Notes under the pieces: model-generated | Told to the model about the DNA's origin: nothing | Database searches by the model: none | The model's input: the letters and a program-made list of their open reading frames with translations, nothing else | Source: Natranaeroarchaeum sulfidigenes | GTDB taxonomy: Archaea; Halobacteriota; Halobacteria; Halobacteriales; Natronoarchaeaceae | Assembly: GCF_017094485.1 (NCBI RefSeq) | Contig: NZ_CP064786.1 | Coordinates: 2,546,788 to 2,610,787 of the forward strand | DNA: 64,000 nucleotides | Direction of reading: 5' to 3' | Program-made: the position numbers and the translations under genes | Part shown: in pieces, positions 8,218 through 16,459 of the stretch | Position numbering within the stretch: the first letter of the stretch is position 1 | How the letters are laid out: the number at the start of each line of letters is the position of its first letter

Positions 8218-9165
8218 TTATGTTGGTGTATCGTACTTGTTACGGATATAGATCGCCGTCGCGTTCATCAGCAAGAGCACCGTCAGCAGCACAACGATCC
8301 CCGCCGCGGCGACGTGCTGGAACTCCGCTGCTGGCTGCTTGGCCCAGTCGAAGATCTGCATAGGCATCGCGGCAAACGCCCCGAGTGGACCGTCCGGCGG
8401 CGCGAACATCGCCGTCGCCGCGCCGATCAGCACCAGCGGTGCCGTCTCACCGATCGCCCGGGAGAGCGAGAGGATCATCCCGGTCATGATGCCCGGCAGG
8501 GCGTTCGGAAGCACCACGTTCCTGATCGTCTGCCAGCGCGTCGCGCCGACGCCGTAGGATGCGTTCCGCAGTGAGTCCGGAACCGCTCGTAACGCCTCCT
8601 GTGAGGAGACGATCACGATTGGTAGAATCAGCAGCGTCAGCGTTAGCGCACCCGCGAGCAGGCTCGATCCGGTGTTGAGCGCCCGGACGAAGATCGCCAG
8701 TCCGAGCAGGCCGTAGACGATCGAGGGGACGCCAGCGAGATTGGCGATGTTGGCGTTGATCAGTGTCGTCAACCAGTTGTCGCTGGCGTATTCTTCCAGA
8801 TAGATTGCCGCACCGACACCGAGGAACACGGTAAACAGCGCGGTCATCGCGATCAGGTAGATCGAACCGATCAGCGCCGGGTAGATACCGGCCGGACGTG
8901 TATCGGGATCGGCATACAGCGCGGGATCGAAATTCTCGACGAACCGCGATGGTGGGTACGTCAGGAACTCCCAGGTCACCCATCCCCACGACTCGTAAAT
9001 CACGTCTGCGATCAACGCGATCAGGGCGACGATACCGACCATCGTCGCCGACAGGCAGAGACCGACAAAGATCTTTCCGTACAGCCGTTTGCGCTGGACC
9101 TGTTCGCCTCCGTCGAGTGGGAAATCGTCGACGACTCCGCCGTCAGTTCGTGGTTTGTCGCTCAT
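8218..9165 (-). CDS. pstA: phosphate ABC transporter permease PstA
   Basis: One of two channel subunits for phosphate uptake. The 315 residues give six hydrophobic helices. The cytoplasmic EAA loop that contacts PstB is visible ([20 protein letters not shown] then [21 protein letters not shown]). The start overlaps the pstC stop in an ATGA, so the two permeases are probably translated together. Confidence 0.95.
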   Translation of the reverse strand: MSDKPRTDGGVVDDFPLDGGEQVQRKRLYGKIFVGLCLSATMVGIVALIALIADVIYESWGWVTWEFLTYPPSRFVENFDPALYADPDTRPAGIYPALIGSIYLIAMTALFTVFLGVGAAIYLEEYASDNWLTTLINANIANLAGVPSIVYGLLGLAIFVRALNTGSSLLAGALTLTLLILPIVIVSSQEALRAVPDSLRNASYGVGATRWQTIRNVVLPNALPGIMTGMILSLSRAIGETAPLVLIGAATAMFAPPDGPLGAFAAMPMQIFDWAKQPAAEFQHVAAAGIVVLLTVLLLMNATAIYIRNKYDTPT

Positions 9166-10097
9166 TGATACTCCTCCCTGTAGCGCGCTTTGATCGCCAG
9201 ACTCAGCATGTTCATCGCCAGCGTCATCATGAACAGCGTCATGCCGACCGCAAAGAGGCTCTGATAGCCGACCGAGCCCACCGAGACGTCACCCATCCCG
9301 ACGTTAACCATGTAGGATGTCATCGTCTGGATCGGTTCGAGTGGGTTCGCGGTGATCTGTGGCGTGATCCCTGCCGCCAGCGCGACCGCCATCGTCTCGC
9401 CGATCGCCCGCGAGATCGCGAGGATGTACGATGCCAGGATGCCCGACATCGCGGAGGGGACGACGATTCCGGTACTGACCTCGAATTTGGTCGCGCCGAG
9501 GCCGTAGCCCGCATTCCGCAACTCGTCCGGCACCGCGCTCATCGCGTCTTCCGACAGCGAGGAGACCATCGGGATGATCATGATTCCGACGACGATCGCC
9601 GCCGAGGCGGCGTTAAACGTCCCGGTCTGTGGGAAGACACGCTGGATGAGCGGCGTGATAAAGGACAGGGCGAAGAACCCGTAGACGATCGTCGGGACGC
9701 CAGCAAGCACTTCGAGTGTCGGCTTGATAATCGACCGAACACGAGCGCTCGCGTACTCGCTGAGGTAGATCGCCGTTGCCGTCCCGACCGGTAGAGCGAC
9801 GATTGCCGATCCGACCGTAATCAGCAGTGTCCCGTAGACCAGCGAGAGCACACCGTAACTCGGTGGGTTACGCTGTGGCGACCACTCTGAACCGGTGTAA
9901 AACGTCACGATCGATACATCCGAAAAGAACGCCCATGCGCCGCGGAACAACACGACGATGATACCAACTGTGGTTAGTACTGACAGGAACGCACAGGCGA
10001 AAAACACCCACTTCACGAACGTATTTCGGCGCTGTTCGCTCGCTGTCCCCGCGTTCGTGAGCTCCGTGCTATCGCTGTAGGAATCCGCGCCCGCCAT
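9162..10097 (-). CDS. pstC: phosphate ABC transporter permease PstC
   Basis: Partner permease to PstA. 311 residues with six transmembrane helices and the EAA-type loop [20 protein letters not shown] followed by [19 protein letters not shown]. The polar N-terminal 30 residues are typical of haloarchaeal PstC. It shares one base with the pstS stop (TGATG) and four with the pstA start. Confidence 0.95.
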   Translation of the reverse strand: MAGADSYSDSTELTNAGTASEQRRNTFVKWVFFACAFLSVLTTVGIIVVLFRGAWAFFSDVSIVTFYTGSEWSPQRNPPSYGVLSLVYGTLLITVGSAIVALPVGTATAIYLSEYASARVRSIIKPTLEVLAGVPTIVYGFFALSFITPLIQRVFPQTGTFNAASAAIVVGIMIIPMVSSLSEDAMSAVPDELRNAGYGLGATKFEVSTGIVVPSAMSGILASYILAISRAIGETMAVALAAGITPQITANPLEPIQTMTSYMVNVGMGDVSVGSVGYQSLFAVGMTLFMMTLAMNMLSLAIKARYREEYQ

Positions 10098-11119
10098 CAG
10101 CGTACCTCCTCGATCTTTGCTTCGAGTCGGTCCGATTCACGTTCGACGAGTGAGTCCGGGATCGGGTAGAACTTCACCCGTGGTGCGACCCGCTGTGTCC
10201 ACGCGGGACTATCCGGGTCCTCGCGCCGGAAAAAGAACCGTGCGAACTCGCGGACGACATCGCGCTCAAGGTCGTTCACGTTGACGTAGATGTACATCGA
10301 TCGCGAGAGCGGCGTGTAAGCGGGTCCGTCAGGGTCGTCCTCGAACGCCCGGGCCACCGTTTCGTCAGTCGGGATGACGCCGCCGTTGTCGTCATCGACC
10401 TCGATCAGCTTCAGGTCGTCCTCGTTCTCGTAAAAGTAGCCTGCACCCCCGAAGCCGAGGGCGTCCCTGTTTCCACTGACTCCTCGAACGATGACGTTCG
10501 TATCTGCCGTCTCGTTGTAATCCCGGCGAATGTTCCCCGGCTCATCGTTGATTGCTTCGGTGAAGTAATCGTAGGTCCCCGACGCCGAGTCACGGCCGTA
10601 CAGCGAAATTTCCCTGTCGGGCCACTCGGAATCGAGATCACTCCACCGCTCTACATCGGAATCCTGCCGCCAGAGCCGGTGGAGCTGATCGACGGTCAAC
10701 CGGTCGACTGGTCCATCAGGATGGGCCATGATCGCGATTCCGTCGAGGACGGCTTCGAGTTCGAGGAACTCGATGCCGTTTGCCTCTGCATCCGCACGCT
10801 CCTCGTCGGTAATTCGACGACTGGCGTTCTGTAGCGCGGTTTCACCGGCTATGAACTGCTGAAAGCCAGCGCCGGTTCCCGAGCCACGGACGGGGATCCG
10901 AACCCGGTTGTTTCGCCACTGGAACTCCTCGGCGACTGCGGCGGTGTGGGGCAACACCGTATTTGAGCCGTCGACGATGATCTCTCCGGTCAGGTCGCTT
11001 TCCTCACCGCGAGTGATACATCCCGAAAGCCCAGCCAGTCCGACAGAACCCGCAGCAAAAAGGAACCCACGGCGCGACGATCCGCGAGTTCGCTCACCAG
11101 ACTCCCGGTGACTTGCCAT
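10097..11119 (-). CDS. pstS: phosphate-binding lipoprotein PstS
   Basis: Extracytoplasmic phosphate receptor that delivers phosphate to PstCAB. 340 residues. The N-terminus has a twin-arginine signal ([11 protein letters not shown]) ending in the lipobox LSGC (C34), so it is exported folded and lipid-anchored. The mature part has the PstS pattern: [13 protein letters not shown], the [11 protein letters not shown] phosphate loop, [13 protein letters not shown] and the AIEVxx-like C-terminal lobe. Two adjacent ATGs (11119, 11122) are possible starts. A TATA-like box lies at 11143-11152. Confidence 0.93.
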   Translation of the reverse strand: MASHRESGERTRGSSRRGFLFAAGSVGLAGLSGCITRGEESDLTGEIIVDGSNTVLPHTAAVAEEFQWRNNRVRIPVRGSGTGAGFQQFIAGETALQNASRRITDEERADAEANGIEFLELEAVLDGIAIMAHPDGPVDRLTVDQLHRLWRQDSDVERWSDLDSEWPDREISLYGRDSASGTYDYFTEAINDEPGNIRRDYNETADTNVIVRGVSGNRDALGFGGAGYFYENEDDLKLIEVDDDNGGVIPTDETVARAFEDDPDGPAYTPLSRSMYIYVNVNDLERDVVREFARFFFRREDPDSPAWTQRVAPRVKFYPIPDSLVERESDRLEAKIEEVR

Positions 11120-11142
11120 CATCAGTACTGTGGTGATAGGAG

Positions 11143-11152
11143 GTCTAAATAC
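11143..11152 (-). promoter_or_regulatory. TATA box of the pst operon
   Basis: The minus strand reads GTATTTAGAC, centred about 25-28 nt before the paired ATGs of pstS, giving a leaderless or nearly leaderless operon mRNA. Confidence 0.55.
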
Positions 11153-11166
11153 CCTTCTATTATTAG

Positions 11167-11182
11167 TATATAGCACTATATA
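11167..11182. promoter_or_regulatory. palindrome in the pstS-phoU intergenic region
   Basis: TATATAG-CA-CTATATA is a perfect 7+7 inverted repeat just upstream of the pst TATA box. The position matches that of phosphate-control elements upstream of other haloarchaeal pst promoters, although the sequence itself was not compared with any known element. Confidence 0.45.
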
Positions 11183-11287
11183 GAGATATGTTGGGAAATT
11201 CATCATATACTGTAGAGTGTCGAAAACACCATACAGAACACATTTAGCGCGACAATGGAATAGATGTCGACTCCATAGATAGGAGGT

Positions 11288-11296
11288 GTTTAGTAT
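11288..11296 (+). promoter_or_regulatory. TATA box of phoU
   Basis: GTTTAGTAT, centred about 25 nt before the phoU ATG at 11317, implies a leaderless transcript divergent from pstS. Confidence 0.5.
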
Positions 11297-11316
11297 CGGC
11301 TACACTATCTACCCGT

Positions 11317-12312
11317 ATGGAGACGCGGAAAGTCCAGATCACCGGCGGCTCGACGTACACGGTCTCACTTCCGAAGTCGTGGGCGACCGAGAACGACGTC
11401 GCCGCCGGGACGGAAGTCGAATTTCACGTCGAGGAAGACTCGCTTCTATTGACACCGAAGAGCGAGCGTGAACACACCGAGGGGACGCTTGACGTAACTG
11501 ATCTCGAAGGGGATCAGCTGACGCGTGCCGTGATGACGATGTACGTTAGCGGGTTCGACCGAATCGCCCTCGAAGGCGCGGTGATCACGAGCGACCAGCG
11601 CCGCGCCATTCGAGGTGCTACACAGAGCCTGATCGGCGTCGAGGTACTCGAAGAGACCGGCGAGCGTGTCGTCCTACAGGATCTTCTCGACTCTTCGGAG
11701 CTGTCGATCACCAACGCTGTCACACGTATGCGCCTGATCGCCGAATCGATGCTTGCGGACGCCGTCACAGCACTCACCGAGAACGACGACGACCTCGCTC
11801 GTGACGTCATCCAGCGCGACGACGACGTCGATCGGCTCTGGTTCGTCGTCTCACGGACCTTCCGGGCAACCTTGCGCTCGGCGAGCGCGGCGACAGATCT
11901 CGGCCTCCCACGCGAGGACTGTTTCGATTACCACTCCAGCGCTCGCCAGCTCGAACGCAGCGCCGATCACGCCGCCAAGATCAGCCAGCTCACGCTCCAG
12001 CTCGACGATATTCCCGAGGCAGTCAGCGAGGAGATCGTCGAACTCCACGAGGATGCTGCCGGCATCATCGACGAGGCCATGGACGCGCTGCTGGCCGACG
12101 ACAGTTCCCGGTCGAGCGAGATCGCCCACGAGGTCCGCGAGTCGATCCTTGGCCTCGACGAACAGACCCGCCGCATTCACGACAAACTCCGTCAGCTCGA
12201 TCCCCACGAGGCACAGCTGCTGGGGATCATCGTCGATTCGCTCTCCCGCAGTGCGGACTACGGCGGCAACATCGCCGAGACGGCACTGCAGAAGGCCGCG
12301 CCGCGGCCGTGA
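11317..12312 (+). CDS. phoU: PhoU-family phosphate regulator with N-terminal AbrB/SpoVT domain
   Basis: 331 residues. Residues 1-50 form a swapped-hairpin AbrB/SpoVT DNA-binding domain (METRKVQITGGSTYTVSLPK, then DVAAGTEVEFHVEEDSLLL). The rest is a helical PhoU repeat with the metal-binding pattern (AESMLADAV, HSSARQLERSADHAAKI, DSLSRSADYGGNIAETA). Bacterial PhoU represses the Pho regulon and restrains Pst activity. The DNA-binding domain suggests this protein could act directly at promoters, the closest being the shared pst/phoU region. Confidence 0.92.
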   Translation: METRKVQITGGSTYTVSLPKSWATENDVAAGTEVEFHVEEDSLLLTPKSEREHTEGTLDVTDLEGDQLTRAVMTMYVSGFDRIALEGAVITSDQRRAIRGATQSLIGVEVLEETGERVVLQDLLDSSELSITNAVTRMRLIAESMLADAVTALTENDDDLARDVIQRDDDVDRLWFVVSRTFRATLRSASAATDLGLPREDCFDYHSSARQLERSADHAAKISQLTLQLDDIPEAVSEEIVELHEDAAGIIDEAMDALLADDSSRSSEIAHEVRESILGLDEQTRRIHDKLRQLDPHEAQLLGIIVDSLSRSADYGGNIAETALQKAAPRP

Positions 12313-12326
12313 GCAAGCGTGTTACC

Positions 12327-12839
12327 TCAGTCACATTCGACTGTTCGATCGAGCGAAGTACTCACATCTGAGCCGGACGCTGTAATCGTGATGTCGGCAC
12401 CGCACTCGACCGACTCGAACGTGAGCGTTCGGCTCTCCCCGGCTGCGAGACTGATCTCCTCGTGTTGCTTTCCGACGCGTACTTCGACGTTGTCGAGTGT
12501 TACTCCGGGGGAAAATCGGTTGGTGAGCGTGAGCTCCAGCGTCGGTCCACCGTGGGCCGGTGCGGACGTCGCATTGTTCGCCGGAGCCGAGTCGTTGGCC
12601 ACATCGTCCGGTGGCGCTGTCGTCTCGCTCGTCGAGTTGCCTACTCCGGACGAGTTATCGGCTACACTCGACTGATCTACCGTCTGTTCGATACTCAGGT
12701 ACGCGTCCCCGTCATCGACGACCGCAACCTCGGTCGGTCGGTCGGCCGTCATCGCGCTGAACGCCCCGCTCGCGGAGACCAGCGATAGCGCGACCAGCAG
12801 TGCCACCGCCGCCACGAGAAACCGATGGTGTGCACTCAT
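12327..12839 (-). CDS. exported DUF1102-like protein of the secretion locus
   Basis: 170 residues. A signal peptide (about 1-26, LVAAVALLVALSLVSASGAF) is followed by a short segment ADRPTEVAVVDDGDAYLSI, which is shared in form with the exported proteins at 13936 and 14560. A T/S/N-rich linker (about 60-100) leads to a beta-rich C-terminal domain (LELTLTNRFSPGVTLDNVEV...) with two cysteines (VECGAD, TVECD). No enzyme motif is visible. The ATG at 12839 overlaps the stop of the upstream winged-helix gene in an ATGA, so the two are co-expressed. Confidence 0.8.
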   Translation of the reverse strand: MSAHHRFLVAAVALLVALSLVSASGAFSAMTADRPTEVAVVDDGDAYLSIEQTVDQSSVADNSSGVGNSTSETTAPPDDVANDSAPANNATSAPAHGGPTLELTLTNRFSPGVTLDNVEVRVGKQHEEISLAAGESRTLTFESVECGADITITASGSDVSTSLDRTVECD

Positions 12840-13456
12840 CGTTCGGCCACCTCCGGCGGTTCCTCGCGGGCCCCGACCCGCATTCGGTAGTGGTTGTCGT
12901 AGTAGTGGCCGAGCGCCGAAACGCCGAAGACGGTGACGAAAAAGACGTTCCAGGCGAACATCGAAAAGAACGTGAAGGGGACGACCCCGAGCCCGATCCC
13001 GACGAGACAGAGTCCACAGACTGCGGCCAGTCCGAGGTGATAGCTCCCCCATGGGATGCCGCGCTCGGGCAGGACGTCGACGTAGAAATCCGCGCTGGCG
13101 GCGGGTTCCGTGAGCCGGATAGTTCCCCGCTGGGCGTCGTACTCGACAAACCCGTATTCGTCCATCTTTGGTAGATGAAACTGTCGAAGCGCGTTCACCA
13201 CCCGTTTGCGCTCCTGAGCGGTGAGTCGCTCCGGCGGCTTGTCGTACTCCCAGCCAGCGATCCGTTCAGCCAACTCACTCAGTTCGACCGGCTCGGGATG
13301 CCGTCCGTTGAATCCGTGCTGGCGCTTGAGATAGTGAATCGCGAACCGTCGTCGCCGGTTGCTCAACACCTCCAGTACGGAATCGCGCGAGAAATCGTGC
13401 TGAGCGATCGAAGCGTTCCGCGTGTTGCCTGACGTGTCGGAAGACGTGCTCATCAC
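12836..13456 (-). CDS. membrane-anchored winged-helix regulator (DUF7344-like)
   Basis: 206 residues. Residues about 25-125 look like a winged helix: the LSNRRRRFAIHYLKRQ helix, a recognition-helix region around RKRVVNALRQFHLPKMDEYG and a wing FVEYDAQRGTIRLTEPA. Two transmembrane helices follow (about 145-190). This architecture is common in haloarchaea and is paralogous to the product at 20883-21497. It is probably a membrane-tethered transcription factor for the adjoining exported protein, with which it overlaps by 4 nt. The start may be the first or second of two ATGs. Confidence 0.82.
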   Translation of the reverse strand: MMSTSSDTSGNTRNASIAQHDFSRDSVLEVLSNRRRRFAIHYLKRQHGFNGRHPEPVELSELAERIAGWEYDKPPERLTAQERKRVVNALRQFHLPKMDEYGFVEYDAQRGTIRLTEPAASADFYVDVLPERGIPWGSYHLGLAAVCGLCLVGIGLGVVPFTFFSMFAWNVFFVTVFGVSALGHYYDNHYRMRVGAREEPPEVAER

Positions 13457-13935
13457 TCGTTAAAAGAGTTCAATGTGGTATCATTTTAGTATATTCAGCT
13501 AAACCGTGGTAACCTCATACAACAAATGACGAGAGTCTGACACGGATATGCGGACCGAGCAGTCGGTTCAGGATCAAAAAAGTGAGTGACCGCAGAAAAT
13601 ATGTTTGCCCAATAATATGATCCATTTGAAAAATTCTATGTGATTTCGGCGGTTCCGAGGACGAACCAGTATCATATCTTCCAGAAGGAACCGAAATCGA
13701 TCGTACTGTCCTGAAGACACACACGATGGTATCAGTATCCTAACTGATTAGAAGAGGCCCTTTGTCCACTCTCCATAGACTCTATTGCCATAGTACAGGC
13801 GTTCTATCCGTCACTGCTGGTCGTATATTCCAAAGTGGGATACTGTGGTGTGATCCAATGCACGCCGGAGTTGATACGGTAGGACGAGACGAGCTGTCGA
13901 GCGTACCGGCGTACGACAATGACGGTGACAACACT
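13457..13935. other. divergent intergenic region (479 nt) with promoter elements and an inverted repeat
   Basis: No convincing gene is present. At its left end is the promoter of the minus-strand regulator (13481-13490). An inverted repeat pairs 13642-13656 (GATTTCGGCGGTTCC) with 13687-13698 (GGAACCGAAATC) with a two-base bulge and could fold in RNA. A TATA-like CGTATATTCC near 13824 may drive the exported protein at 13936 with a leader of roughly 85 nt. Base composition is more AT-rich than in the neighbouring genes. Confidence 0.5.
13481..13490 (-). promoter_or_regulatory. TATA-like box for the winged-helix/exported-protein operon
   Basis: The minus strand reads ACTAAAATGA, centred about 29-32 nt before the paired ATGs of the regulator gene. 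Confidence 0.45.
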
Positions 13936-14514
13936 ATGGAACGACGCAAATTCGTAATCGGATTGGGGAGTGCAGCCGCAGGAGCAAGCGCGCTTGTGGG
14001 TAGTGGTGCGTTCAATGTTGCCCGTGCCGACCGTGAGATGACTGTCGAAGTCGTCGACGATGAGGATGCATATCTCGGGCTTGAAGCGACGAGTGCTTAT
14101 TCGGAAATGGATGGCGGTCAGCTACGCGTTGCATTTGACGGGTCCATCGGAGGGCAGAATGGAGATGGGCTCAGTGAAAACGCAAACTACGTATTCACGG
14201 ACGTATTCGCGATCCGAAATAACGGGACGGACACGATCAGTGTCACCCTGTCGGAGGAACTAGGTGCAATCACGTGGGACACGAACTACCCGCGTGCGTA
14301 CTACTCATTCGACCAAATTGGCACTTCAAACGATGTGGATGGTGATGGTGATTTCACTGGTGGTACCGCAGCCGACGACGCGGATCTCAACCCAGGAGAT
14401 AGGCTATTCGTTCACTTCGAGTTCGTCGGTCGCGAGGAGTCTGATCGGTTCGACCAAGGTGATGTCGATGACCCACCAGAGAACATCGGCATCTATACAG
14501 AGGTAACTGACTAG
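13936..14514 (+). CDS. exported DUF1102-like protein A
   Basis: 192 residues. The N-terminus MERRKFVIGLGSAAAGASAL is a Tat-like signal that ends in VGSGAFNVARADREMTVEVV and then DDEDAYLGLEAT, the same exit segment found in the proteins at 12327 and 14560. The mature domain is beta-rich and very acidic (YVFTDVFAIRNNGTDTISVTL; GDRLFVHFEFVG), resembling a surface or fibre subunit. I chose the ATG at 13936 because the signal peptide begins there. It is followed at 45 nt by a paralogue. Confidence 0.82.
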   Translation: MERRKFVIGLGSAAAGASALVGSGAFNVARADREMTVEVVDDEDAYLGLEATSAYSEMDGGQLRVAFDGSIGGQNGDGLSENANYVFTDVFAIRNNGTDTISVTLSEELGAITWDTNYPRAYYSFDQIGTSNDVDGDGDFTGGTAADDADLNPGDRLFVHFEFVGREESDRFDQGDVDDPPENIGIYTEVTD

Positions 14515-14559
14515 TTCTTACTTTCTGCTTAAGTAGGATAAAAACCGACTACCTAAACA

Positions 14560-15078
14560 ATGAATCGAAGACGATTTCTCGGCGTAACTGCCGGGACAGC
14601 AGCTGGCTCTGCCCTCCTCGGGAGCGGAGCGTTCAACATCGCCCGCGTAGACCGGGGACTGGACGTCGAAGTTGTCAAAGACCAGCTCGCATACCTCAGT
14701 CTCAGCGAGACACCCGACGATCAGGGGCGATCGTATGAAGTCGGTGGTCAGGTTTTCCTCGAAATTCCAGGTATCCACGAGGAGGCGGACGCAGAGGGCG
14801 TCGGGATGGATTCCGAGTACTGGTTCGACGATATCCTTCAGATCACGAACCGGGGGACTGAAACGATCGAGGTGGATACGAAAATCGAGATGGATGACGG
14901 GATCGAGGTAACGCTATACGATTCCGACGACCCTGACAGAACACTGTTCACGGACGAACCATTCGTCCTGTCAGTCGGTGAGTCCATCACAGCTGGTCTG
15001 TACATCAACACGTTCGGCGTCAGTACTGGTTCGTACTCGGGAGAACTAACGATCGCCGGGGAGGCAACTGAAGACTGA
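14560..15078 (+). CDS. exported DUF1102-like protein B
   Basis: 172 residues, paralogous to the preceding gene. The signal MNRRRFLGVTAGTAAGSALL carries RRRF, then GSGAFNIARVDRGLDVEVV and a DQLAYLSLSE segment. The mature part has the pattern of a beta sandwich with repeated 'nrGtetIeV' and 'vGeSitagl' strands (YWFDDILQITNRGTETIEV; FVLSVGESITAGLYI). It is probably extracellular. A T-run at 15085-15091 follows the stop. Function is inferred only from context: subunit or accessory of the secretion locus. Confidence 0.82.
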   Translation: MNRRRFLGVTAGTAAGSALLGSGAFNIARVDRGLDVEVVKDQLAYLSLSETPDDQGRSYEVGGQVFLEIPGIHEEADAEGVGMDSEYWFDDILQITNRGTETIEVDTKIEMDDGIEVTLYDSDDPDRTLFTDEPFVLSVGESITAGLYINTFGVSTGSYSGELTIAGEATED

Positions 15079-15084
15079 TCGGTC

Positions 15085-15091
15085 TTTTTTT
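15085..15091 (+). terminator. oligo-T terminator after the DUF1102-like pair
   Basis: A run of seven T residues begins 7 nt after the stop at 15078, a typical archaeal termination signal. It separates the two exported-protein genes from the signal-peptidase operon, which has its own TATA box. Confidence 0.5.
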
Positions 15092-15167
15092 CAACACCAC
15101 CATTGTCCCCCGGCGCATGCAATATTGGCTGTCGAGCCAGAATATCTATCCTAACCATAGTATGTGG

Positions 15168-15179
15168 CATATATAAAAG
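15168..15179 (+). promoter_or_regulatory. strong TATA box for the signal peptidase/DUF5305 operon
   Basis: GCATATATAAAAG-type element. The first start codon is at 15326, so transcription beginning about 27 nt downstream would leave a leader of roughly 125 nt, unusually long for a halophile, in which leaderless messages dominate. Confidence 0.6.
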
Positions 15180-15325
15180 AAATGTAAGGACGGTTCTGTA
15201 GTTGGGATGTCCTGTCTTGACCCGGAGGTGCGGCCACAAACTGGACCTCAACACAATCGGCGAAGCATAGAGGTCGTCTGGTTCTCGTCGGTACCCGTCG
15301 ACACGAGTGATCCAAGGCGATAACT

Positions 15326-16459
15326 ATGCGTTCGTATCTCAAAACTGGGCTCGTCGTCCTGCTGTTACTCCTGGTCGCCGCTTTGCTTGTCGGCCAGATC
15401 CTCGGCCAGCCGATCCTGCTCTCGTACGCCGAAACCGACAGCATGGAGCCGACGATCGACGCCGGTGACGGCTTCGTCGCGATTCCGGGCGAGCTCACCG
15501 GCGAGGTCGAGGAAGGCGACGTCATCGTCTTCCAGTCCGAGGCGGTCCACGGCGGTGACGTGACCACACACCGCGTCGTCGGGGTCACCGAGGAGGGTTA
15601 CATCACACAGGGCGACGCCAACCCATTCACCGATCAGGCGGACGGCGAACCGCCCGTAACAGACGGGCAGGTACTGGCGAAAGCCTGGCAGGTGAACGGA
15701 CAGATCGTGACGATCCCTCACCTCGGCACGGCCGTCGAAACAGTCGAAGGTGGCGTCGACCGCGTGCAGTTCACGGTCGCGTCCGTCCTCGGACTCGCCG
15801 CGCTTGCCCGGGTCCCGTGGCTCGCGTTCCTGTTCTTGCTCGTGAGTGCCGCCGCGTTCCTGGCCGGGATACTCGACGGAGGTCGCCGACATCGCGAGCG
15901 TGGCCGAACGCGGTCGAGAGAGGGCGTGTACAACGCCGGAGTGGTGATCGCGGTTCTGACGTTCGTCCTGATCGCGACCGCGGCCGGAACCATGCTCGTC
16001 GCCGGGGGGTCACAGGAGTACGGGATTGTGAGCGCGGAGTTCGACTCCGACCGATCGGACGTAATCTTGCAGGGCGAAACGGCGGAGTGGACGGTCACCA
16101 CGCGGAACAGCGGCGTCCTGCCGATGTATGTCCTGACGGAGCCGACCAGCCCCGGCATCGAGGTCGAGCCCGACAGCCAGTATCTCGGCCAGCGCAGCGA
16201 GGCAAACGCCACCGTGCACGTGAGTGCGCCGCCGGAGACCGGCTACTACGTCAGAACTGTCTCCGAGTATCGCTATCTGGCGGTGCTTCCACCCGCGGTG
16301 ATCGGGGCGCTGCACTCGGTGCATCCGTGGGTGGCGATCGGCACGATCAGCGCCACGATCGGGGCGGCGTTCGCCCTGCCGCTGGCGTTGCTGTTCGGGA
16401 CGGGGACGATCCGGACGCGACAGTCGAGACGAACGATTCTGGGGGGAAGACAATCATGA
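15326..16459 (+). CDS. Sec11-type signal peptidase I fused to a membrane/Ig-like module
   Basis: 377 residues. An N-terminal helix (about 7-30) leads to a signal peptidase domain with the archaeal/ER catalytic set: serine S39 in TDSMEPTI, histidine H82 in TTHRVVGV and aspartate D97 in TQGDANP. Two hydrophobic helices (about 150-182) and one at about 213-232 follow. A beta-rich extracytoplasmic domain (about 240-310, AEWTVTTRNSGVLPMYVLTE) and a last helix end the protein. The extra C-terminal half is absent from ordinary signal peptidases. It overlaps the DUF5305-like gene in an ATGA, indicating a joint role in maturing the local exported proteins. Confidence 0.88.
   Translation: MRSYLKTGLVVLLLLLVAALLVGQILGQPILLSYAETDSMEPTIDAGDGFVAIPGELTGEVEEGDVIVFQSEAVHGGDVTTHRVVGVTEEGYITQGDANPFTDQADGEPPVTDGQVLAKAWQVNGQIVTIPHLGTAVETVEGGVDRVQFTVASVLGLAALARVPWLAFLFLLVSAAAFLAGILDGGRRHRERGRTRSREGVYNAGVVIAVLTFVLIATAAGTMLVAGGSQEYGIVSAEFDSDRSDVILQGETAEWTVTTRNSGVLPMYVLTEPTSPGIEVEPDSQYLGQRSEANATVHVSAPPETGYYVRTVSEYRYLAVLPPAVIGALHSVHPWVAIGTISATIGAAFALPLALLFGTGTIRTRQSRRTILGGRQS

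Noticed and set aside
15817-16455. N-terminal extension of the DUF5305-like frame inside the signal peptidase gene
   Set aside because: The extension is the +1 frame of a real gene, arginine-rich; the ATG at 16456 overlaps the preceding stop in an ATGA and begins a natural N-terminus.
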